A DNA stretch of 64,000 nucleotides from Albugo candida (taxonomy: Eukaryota > Oomycota > Peronosporomycetes > Albuginales). Of this stretch, positions 57,859-64,000 are shown piece by piece. The notes below the pieces were generated by a model. It saw only the letters and a list, made by a program, of their open reading frames with translations, was not told the DNA's origin and did not search any database. Numbering within the stretch: position 1 is the stretch's first letter; each line of letters starts with the position of its first letter. The translations under genes and the position numbers were made by a program. The stretch lies in assembly GCA_040437565.1 (NCBI GenBank), contig JBDOQK010000016.1:186001-250000 (forward strand), given 5' to 3'.

Positions 57859-58040
57859 TTCTTTTTTACCTCAAAATGCAAGGGAAAACGTATTAACACT
57901 ATTTATTCGAGTAATTCACCGAAATTTTATTATTTACACAAAGTTGATACAGCTCTATGCACTCGATCACTTTGATCTTTTGACCGACACAATACAGGAC
58001 TGAATCCCTTGAGCAAAGACTAAATGCTAATTTCCTACCC

Positions 58041-58178
58041 TCATACACGCCGATGTCGTATTGCTTTCTTCTTCTGCAAGTTGTTGACACGTCGTTTCTG
58101 ATCCAGGCTTACGTCAGCAACTCGAAATGAGGCAGATCGAACGTCTGCTGAGTGCTCTTCTAGGACTTCCTTTATCAT
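58041..58178 (-). CDS. Short basic ORF, uncertain
   Basis: An ATG-initiated 45-aa frame just downstream of the protease stop: MIKEVLEEHSADVRSASF, then a Lys/Arg-rich end (KRRVNNL, KKKAIRHRRV). Composition is protein-like and strongly basic. It could be a micro-protein, or a last exon attached to something else. No family recognised. Confidence 0.25.
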   Translation of the reverse strand: MIKEVLEEHSADVRSASFRVADVSLDQKRRVNNLQKKKAIRHRRV

Positions 58179-58201
58179 TTCAGCACTCCACTCGACCTAC
58201 T

Positions 58202-60626
58202 TCATTTATTAGGACTATTTGACAAAGCAAACAGTGCTCCTCGAGAGGAACTGGAGGAGCTTTTCTGGATTGTGGGGGTTGAGATCAATTCGGATTGAAA
58301 ATTTGCTGGCGGTGAATAAACACTCGTAAAGCTTCCAGAATTTTGTTTCCCTGTATCTGATCGGGTCGGGATCTCAAGATTAAGAGACTGCTGTGAGCAC
58401 ATTTGAGCTGAAGGCAATAGGTGCTCATCCAATGCTGCGAATAAACGAAGGGATGAGTGTCAAATCAAAAGAGAAATTGTTGCGAGGAGAATGCGTACCG
58501 CTAGTAACGGGATGCTGAGTTTGGTCTTGATTGATTGCACGCAACTCCCGCGCCAACGCAATTTGTTTCAAGTGTATGTAAGCAAGCACTCCGAATGAGA
58601 TAAGTAGTACGACGAGGCATATTATCACAATATACATCCACCATTGCCAAAAGAAGCATTTGTTACTTCGGAATGGCCAATAGCTAGAGATGAGATTTGA
58701 TTTTTTATCTGACGGACTCAAGCAATCGCACATGCTTTTAGAGGCAGCCTTAGACCTATCCAAAAAGCCATTGCGTAATACTTTTTTTGATTTCACTCCA
58801 TTCGGACAATTATCTGCGATTGCGAAGCCTACTCTCTTCGTTGTTCGGTCGTGAACAGTCAATAATCCATCCATAAAAACGTCTCCCAGAAGCGTTATTG
58901 ACCCTTCTGAGATACCAAATACTCGGCATGACATTACACCGCCTAAATCGGTCGACACTAAGACTGGACGCCATATATACTCTGGTGGTATCGTCACAGT
59001 GATTGTATCCGTGACTTTCGAGTCCACATTCTCTGTAATGGCCAAAGAGAAGGAAATTGAAGGAAACTTCGATAAGATAGAAGTAGGATTCGATGGATCA
59101 CACATCCGCGAGCAGCAGGTCCAATCGTCACTGAAGAACGAATCACTTACGTTTCCTTGTGTCACCGTACGTATTGTGGTCTTCAAAGCGGCAATCACCG
59201 CAGTGTAAACAGAAGAGGGCAATGCTATATTACTCGAGCCACTATCAACGATAGACTACAATTTCACAAATTGTTTGTTAGTCTTTTCGAGTAGTAATAA
59301 TCACGAAACGCACTCGAGGATTGTTGATCTGTGCACACTCAATGCCCAAACTCGTATTGTTGACTCCGATATCCAGTACAATCACATTGTACCACCTCTC
59401 CTGTATTAGCGGCGTATACATAATTTCACCTGTATGATATTTTGTTCCGTTGGGTGAAGAAATGCCTCCCAACAAAACTTCTCCTGCATGTAAATTGATG
59501 GAAGTCCTGTTTGGCAAATCATAAAGTGGCTGCAAGGCGCCGCACATGAGTAAACTGAATATATCGGGAATCTTCCGTGCTTTCTTTACTGTCTCAAAGT
59601 ACGGCTCTGGCGCATTATCAACAGGGGCTGCAATGGACGGGTATGCCAAACCAACAATTCCATCGTAACCCGCCTGCACGAAGTTCGATTGTTCTATTAT
59701 CTCTGCAAATGGAAAGTTGTCGATTCGACCCAATCCACGGCCAGAGAATGTATCTTTCACTACTTTTCCAGACCAGGTTCCAGTTATATAGGAGACACTA
59801 AGTGTCTTCGAGGTGGCTTGGCACGTGGGCGAGATGCTACAATCATACGTGATGTCGGTCAAGTCTGCACAGCAAGTTGATGATACAGCAGCTGTGTTGG
59901 AAGACCCCGTATCAACTAATAAATTGAACTCATTCTGCAAGTTGCGTTATTGTGACGAATTATATAAGAAGTAAGAGCTCTTCTCCCACCTTTTTTGATG
60001 AAGGAACGCTTTCAGAATATACCGGACTTCCAATGGAGATTTCTATATAATAGGCTTATTCGCAAGAGCGTGAGTATGCATTTGCCAGATGATTATGCGG
60101 ACGTNNNNNNNNNNNNNNNNNNNNNNNNNNNNNNNNNNNNNNNNNNNNNNNNNNNNNNNNNNNNNNNNNNNNNNNNNNNNNNNNNNNNNNNNNNNNNNNN
60201 NNNNCGAGGTGGCTTGGCACGTGGGCGAGATGCTACAATCATACGTGATGTCGGTCAAGTCTGCACAGCAAGTTGATGATACAGCAGCTGTGTTGGAAGA
60301 CCCCGTATCAACTAATAAATTGAACTCATTCTGCAAGTTGCGTTATTGTGACGAATTATATAAGAAGTAAGAGCTCTTCTCCCACCTTTTTTGATGAAGG
60401 AACGCTTTCAGAATATACCGGACTTCCAATGGAGATTTCTATATAATAGGCTTATTCGCAAGAGCGTGAGTATGCATTTGCCAGATGATTATGCGGACGT
60501 ACCAAGTCCAGTTGGAAGGCCGTATAGCGATTGCTGAATAACGGCCATTGCGATGTCCGTTGAGGAGTGAGCGATGGAGAAGTAGAGTGCGTAGAGGGAT
60601 ACGATTAAATCCCATATTCTGTACAT
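58202..60626 (-). CDS. Membrane-anchored pepsin-like aspartic protease (BACE-like)
   Basis: A1-family aspartic protease. Five exons on the minus strand: 60626-60503, 60450-60419, exon 3 (60330 onward, equal to 59934-59314 in the other overlap copy), 59255-58499, 58434-58202. They join in frame to 588 aa. Introns 52, 88, 58, 64 nt. The N-terminus (MYRIWDLIVSLYALYFSIAH) is a clear signal peptide. AYYIEISIGSP precedes the first active site LLVDTGSSN (Asp-Thr-Gly); the second is SIVDSGSSNIAL (Asp-Ser-Gly). Several Cys pairs (STCCADL, CSISPTCQ, CCSRMC) suggest disulfides. One TM helix (YIVIICLVVLLISFGVLAY) at about 460-480 is followed by a ~100-residue Ser/Pro-rich cytosolic tail. Topology is like BACE-type proteases. 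Confidence 0.9.
59809..60500. repeat. Assembly gap with duplicated flank inside the aspartic protease gene
   Basis: Ns fill 60105-60204. Bases 59809-60104 (296 bp) reappear as 60205-60500. Confidence 0.93.
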
Positions 60627-60842
60627 ATTTCTGACAAAAGTCGCATTACAAAGCTGCTAATAAACGTCGTAGCCAATGCACACTCCCGCGAATATATTAT
60701 TGATTAGTCATTATGAGTAATGCAACTTATCAGCTTCTATTAAAATGAGAACAGTAACATGAATTGGAATCTCTGCCAAGGCGGAAATGAAATTTACCAT
60801 ACGAAAAAGTCTCAATATGAATTTTGAAAGTTGACTTCTCTA

Positions 60843-61823
60843 TCAAGTGTCATGACTTCGAAACTGTTGTGCTACAGATAGCAATGCTGCGGTTAACGAC
60901 TGAACAGCAGCAGTATGCGATTGTATTGTGGAGATGAGATTGCGATGTTTCTCTTTTTGCAATTCGAATCGTTTCTCCTCGATAGCTAATTTCCGTCTTT
61001 TTAAATGTAGAACCTCGTCCATTAGTTGTCGATCTGACGCAAGTATCTCCGCCTTCTTAGAGTGTAAATAGGATCCGCTGGCTTCTGTCCCTTTCGTTCT
61101 GTATGTTGAATTGACTTCGGGTGAAGCATCGTTCGCACCATGCATGTTATTATCCCCTGAATCGTGGGATCTACCAACGTATTGATCGTCATTATCTCGA
61201 GTTGAGATTCTGCTTGTTTTTTCGAGTATGTCAGGAGATTTTTTCGTGAGCTCTAGAGGACTAGAATCCAGAAGAGCCTCAGCAGCTCCACTCAAGTACG
61301 GGAAGCTTTCATCACAGTGACTTGAAGAATTACTTGACGTCTTACGCGTGCGATTATTCTTCCTCCACTCGTCGTGTGTTGATATCAGTCGATCGATATC
61401 CAGAAGTAGCTGTTCCCGTTCACAGCATTCTTCTTCGGATCCAGAGGCGCGTAGCGAATCCAAGTCTCTTCGACGATGCGCATCCAATAGTGTGTCAAAT
61501 CTTCTCTTGCAAGCAATGTGATTCACATGGAACACAGCACCAATACCACTCAGTGCGCTGATTGAGGCAAAATCTTTATTTCCGTCTTCGCCAAAGCACT
61601 GATCCAGTTTGGTGAATTTCTCACGCATCGATAAACTGAATGCATCTGCAGCACTCGCCCACACTTCACGCACATATCCGTGTACAGCCGCCCATGGCAT
61701 AAATTGTTTAATGGTGTTTAAAAGCACAATATCATGCTTTGGTTTAAAACGAAAAGCTTTTTTCTTTCTATAGTCATTTGTGGAATCGGAAAATGCAGGA
61801 TTAGAAGCACCTGATGTTACCAT
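60843..61823 (-). CDS. Myb/SANT-like DNA-binding protein with C-terminal coiled coil
   Basis: Single 326-aa frame from the ATG at 61823. Residues about 20-120 look like a trihelix/Myb-SANT-like domain: FKPKHDIVLLNTIKQFMPW, REVWASAADAFSL, and, after a loop, HIACKRRFDTLLDAHRRRD. The central ~120 residues are Ser/Asp-rich and likely disordered. The C-terminus is a long charged helix (LHLKRRKLAIEEKRFELQ), a probable dimerising coiled coil. This architecture is common in oomycete and transposon-related DNA-binding proteins; here there is no transposase domain nearby. DNA-binding function inferred from the domain only. Confidence 0.7.
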   Translation of the reverse strand: MVTSGASNPAFSDSTNDYRKKKAFRFKPKHDIVLLNTIKQFMPWAAVHGYVREVWASAADAFSLSMREKFTKLDQCFGEDGNKDFASISALSGIGAVFHVNHIACKRRFDTLLDAHRRRDLDSLRASGSEEECCEREQLLLDIDRLISTHDEWRKNNRTRKTSSNSSSHCDESFPYLSGAAEALLDSSPLELTKKSPDILEKTSRISTRDNDDQYVGRSHDSGDNNMHGANDASPEVNSTYRTKGTEASGSYLHSKKAEILASDRQLMDEVLHLKRRKLAIEEKRFELQKEKHRNLISTIQSHTAAVQSLTAALLSVAQQFRSHDT

Positions 61824-62158
61824 TTTTTCCACTTAGCTATCAGGTCCAATGATAGAATTTCGCAGTAATGGCGTTGTCTCAGAGAGTAGGGTACAGATGA
61901 ATCGTCGAGTGACAGTCAACGGTCATCAACGATCAGACATGCACTGAGTCATTGCACTCTCTTTAACACTCATCCGTGTGCATAAGCGCAGTACTATCAG
62001 AATATACTTGGGCCGATACCTGTTCTTCAGCGCTCTTCTATACTTTGTACGCTACAGCAAATTTCACATCTACCGCCTAATAAACACGTTTAGCCATACC
62101 ACGCATTCTGGTGTACGTCATTTAGTTTACGAAGGCTGCAGCTAGCTTGGGCCAAGAT
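61824..62158. other. Intergenic region, divergent promoters
   Basis: About 335 bp between the Myb/SANT-like and flavin-reductase-like starts. Nothing recognised. Confidence 0.5.
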
Positions 62159-63055
62159 ATGAATGATTCAGACGCTAACTGGATACCAGTGGAACGCAAT
62201 ATGCTGTCAAGGCTATTGTATGCGAACCCGCTATGTCTGTTGTCGGTGTACAGCCCCAAGACAGGTTCAAAAATGTGATGGCAATTACGTGGCTTACTTG
62301 TATCAACAATAATGTAAGAGATACACAGGTTGACGTTGTGTCATGTCATTGATGTCAAGGCGTACTGATCGCTAGGGTGCTTTTATATGCTCCATCAATT
62401 CTCGGCGACACACAGCTCGCTTCATAAGACAACCTGGAAGCTTTTTCGGTTTGTAATTGCATTCGTATCACAATCCATATGTCTTTGAACGGAGCTTCCA
62501 TTGCAGTTCTCAACGTTCCGGTACAAGGCATGGAGGATATAATTCTGTCTATTGGAAGCTGTTCGGGAGCTTCCATCGATAAGTTCGAAGCGTTTGGTAT
62601 CAAAACATGTATCCCGGGCTTCCAGTTGCAGTCACTTGAGTCGAAAGTGTGCGATGAAGATGGCATCAGCATCAAATATAAAACGCATTCCAAAAAAGAG
62701 AAACGGAGACTAAAACTTGAGCATGCACTACAAAGTACTATTGCCATTGAGAGCACAGTTGCTCATTGTATCTGTGAGATCAATTCTGTGCACGAAGACG
62801 ACGGGCATCTGATAGTACGGTGTTCGCAACTTATCGCCTGGTGTCGTGAAGAATACTGGAATGGCCACCAATTTTTTCCTCNNNNNNNNNNNNNNNNNNN
62901 NNNNNNNNNNNNNNNNNNNNNNNNNNNNNNNNNNNNNNNNNNNNNNNNNNNNNNNNNNNNNNNNNNNNNNNNNNNNNNNNNCTTCATTTCTCACGTTTAT
63001 GGGTAGCAAAGTATTTGGGTATGTCGCACAAGATAACAAAATGCAAAATATTTAG
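62159..63055 (+). CDS. Flavin reductase-like (FMN-binding split-barrel) protein, gap and one-base frameshift
   Basis: Domain of the flavin-reductase-like (DIM6/NTAB) family. Exons: 62159-62313, 62376-62448, 62507 to the gap at 62882, then 62982-63055. Introns 62 and 58 nt. Family signatures, in order: WIPVERNMLSRLLYANPLCL, NVMAITWLTCINN, FICSINSRRHTARFI, GSFFVLNVPVQGMED, CSGASIDKFEAFGIKT, HLIVRCSQLIAW, and SFLTFMGSKVFGYV at the C-terminus. Exon 1 needs a one-base insertion to stay in frame: around the A-run near 62268, five A are present where six would keep GSKNVMA open. This is most simply a homopolymer sequencing error. An ATG at 62479 opens a longer frame but lies inside the second intron. 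Substrate unknown; FMN binding inferred. Confidence 0.78.
62882..62981. other. Assembly gap without visible overlap
   Basis: 100 Ns inside the last exon region of the flavin-reductase-like gene. The flanks do not match each other, so coding sequence is missing. Confidence 0.9.
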
Positions 63056-63246
63056 TATTTCGATTTATCGGATTACAAAGCTGCCGTACAAAAGGAAAAT
63101 ATGGTACCGTATCACCTAAATATAAATACTTATCGCTATTATCCTCAAATTCTATTAAACGACCAGCTCGAAGGAACCTCCTTGTTTAGACCGTAACTAT
63201 CATCTTCCAGAGGCTAAAAAGACTCGCAGTGATCATTCAAGTGGAA

Positions 63247-64000
63247 ATGGTGGAAATCGAGGAAGAAGTATATCAGCGTCTAATTATCGCCATCCAAGTG
63301 AGTCATTCGAATAGCTCATCCAATCATGAGAAAAATCAAGCGTACGAGTTTTGTGAAGCATTTAAAGTGCGCTCTGACTCGATCTCATATGCTTTCGCCA
63401 TCTACAAACAATCCACTGCGCTTTGTCAGAATGTGACGGCACCTGACGCATTGTTTGAGCTTCATATTCGCCGTCATTTTTCTCTACATCTTGTAGAATC
63501 TTATCTAATCAATCACTGGAAGTCTCTCACGGTGGACGAACAAGTACAATTACGAAGTAGTCTTTTACATCTAATATTCACGTCACAAAGCACAGAAAAT
63601 GAACCAAATTTTGTTCGCGAGAAACAAGTCCTCTTGATTGTCGAGCTCGCCAAACGTCAGTTTCCACAACACTGGGAAAGTTTATTTTCAGATCTTTTTC
63701 ATTGTTGCCCAGTGCCCTCGGAATCGTTAGCATTTCAATTATTACGCGTCGAGCTAATTTTCAGATGTTTTCGATTTTTGGCGGAAGATTGTTCCAACAA
63801 TTCCTTCAATACGTCGCTCCCAGCTACTCGTCGCAAGGAAATTTTGCAAGGTTTAAATGCTTGTCTACCAGAGCTAGTGCCAATGGTGTACCGTGAGGTC
63901 GAAATGCAGTATCAGCGCTACAGGAATCGCACCGAAATCGATCAAGTAAACGAAGTCGACTTAACTCAGATCGAACGCTTAATTCAAGCAGGTTTGGAGA
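63247..64000 (+). CDS. XPO5: Exportin-5-like karyopherin (3' partial)
   Basis: Open from the ATG at 63247 to the end of the window, 251 codons so far, without introns. The N-terminal importin-beta-like region aligns with exportin-5/HASTY: AYEFCEAFK (helix of the first HEAT repeat), LFELHIRRHFSLHLVESYLI, EKQVLLIVELAKRQFPQHW (K-R-x-W/F-P-x-x-W is the exportin-5 hallmark), FQLLRVELIFRCFRFL, and ATRRKEILQGLNACLPEL. Exportin-5 carries pre-miRNA, tRNA and proteins out of the nucleus with RanGTP. Which cargo applies here cannot be told. The full gene continues beyond the window. Confidence 0.85.
   Translation, partial: MVEIEEEVYQRLIIAIQVSHSNSSSNHEKNQAYEFCEAFKVRSDSISYAFAIYKQSTALCQNVTAPDALFELHIRRHFSLHLVESYLINHWKSLTVDEQVQLRSSLLHLIFTSQSTENEPNFVREKQVLLIVELAKRQFPQHWESLFSDLFHCCPVPSESLAFQLLRVELIFRCFRFLAEDCSNNSFNTSLPATRRKEILQGLNACLPELVPMVYREVEMQYQRYRNRTEIDQVNEVDLTQIERLIQAGLE

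Noticed and set aside
62479-62881. Plus-strand frame starting at the ATG 62479
   Set aside because: The first 28 bases lie in an intron; conserved flavin-reductase blocks join only if that ATG is spliced out and translation begins at 62159.

Overview
The window looks like nuclear DNA from an oomycete. Genes are dense, on both strands, and often only 20-150 bp apart. Nearly every multi-exon gene can be read through with very small introns of about 44-64 nt, with GT(A/G)(A/C)G-type donors. The products are conserved eukaryotic proteins: a cohesin SA subunit, VPS15, CRNKL1, APC8, exportin-5 and Hikeshi. They sit beside bacterial or organelle-type repair proteins (RadA/Sms, MutY). A white-rust-like (Albugo) genome is my best guess from compactness and intron size, but this is inference; nothing in the window fixes the genus.

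Layout. Bases 1-2089 hold no convincing gene. Then come a C2H2 zinc-finger protein (-), CDC23/APC8 (+), an unidentified multi-exon gene (-) and a tRNA-Gly(UCC) (-). A DNA-repair block follows: MutY (-) and RadA (-), the latter divergent from the rRNA dimethylase DIM1 (+). Next are a kinesin-14 (+) convergent with cohesin SA/SCC3 (-), a C2-domain protein with an oleosin-like hydrophobic hairpin (+), and a coiled-coil protein (-). VPS15 (+) is followed closely by a degenerate class II photolyase-like gene (+). After that: NAA60 (-), a chromodomain protein (+), proteasome RPN12 (-), an amino-acid transporter (+) and mitochondrial EF-G2 (-). The last third holds a glycine-rich protein (+), an F-box-like/TBC RabGAP (+), a UPF0489 protein (-), CRNKL1/CLF1 (+), SAC1 PI-phosphatase (+), Hikeshi (-), a BACE-like membrane aspartic protease (-), a Myb/SANT-like protein (-), a flavin-reductase-like protein (+) and the start of exportin-5 (+).

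Assembly. Fourteen runs of exactly 100 N occur. At ten of them the sequence just before the gap is repeated just after it (146 bp to 1.6 kb, identical by eye except one base). These are unmerged contig overlaps, not biological tandem duplications. They inflate CDC23, SCC3, VPS15, EF-G2, Hikeshi and the protease, and create a false second copy of one gene. Protein lengths below are given after collapsing each overlap.

Functional themes are housekeeping: base-excision repair and recombination, chromosome cohesion and mitosis, phosphoinositide and endosome control (VPS15, SAC1, TBC), nuclear transport (exportin-5, Hikeshi), splicing and translation. I found no mobile element, CRISPR array or operon-like system I could defend. 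The more unusual items are the C2/oleosin-like protein, the photolyase-like protein lacking the usual flavin-binding segment, the F-box/TBC fusion, the glycine-rich protein and the very short introns.
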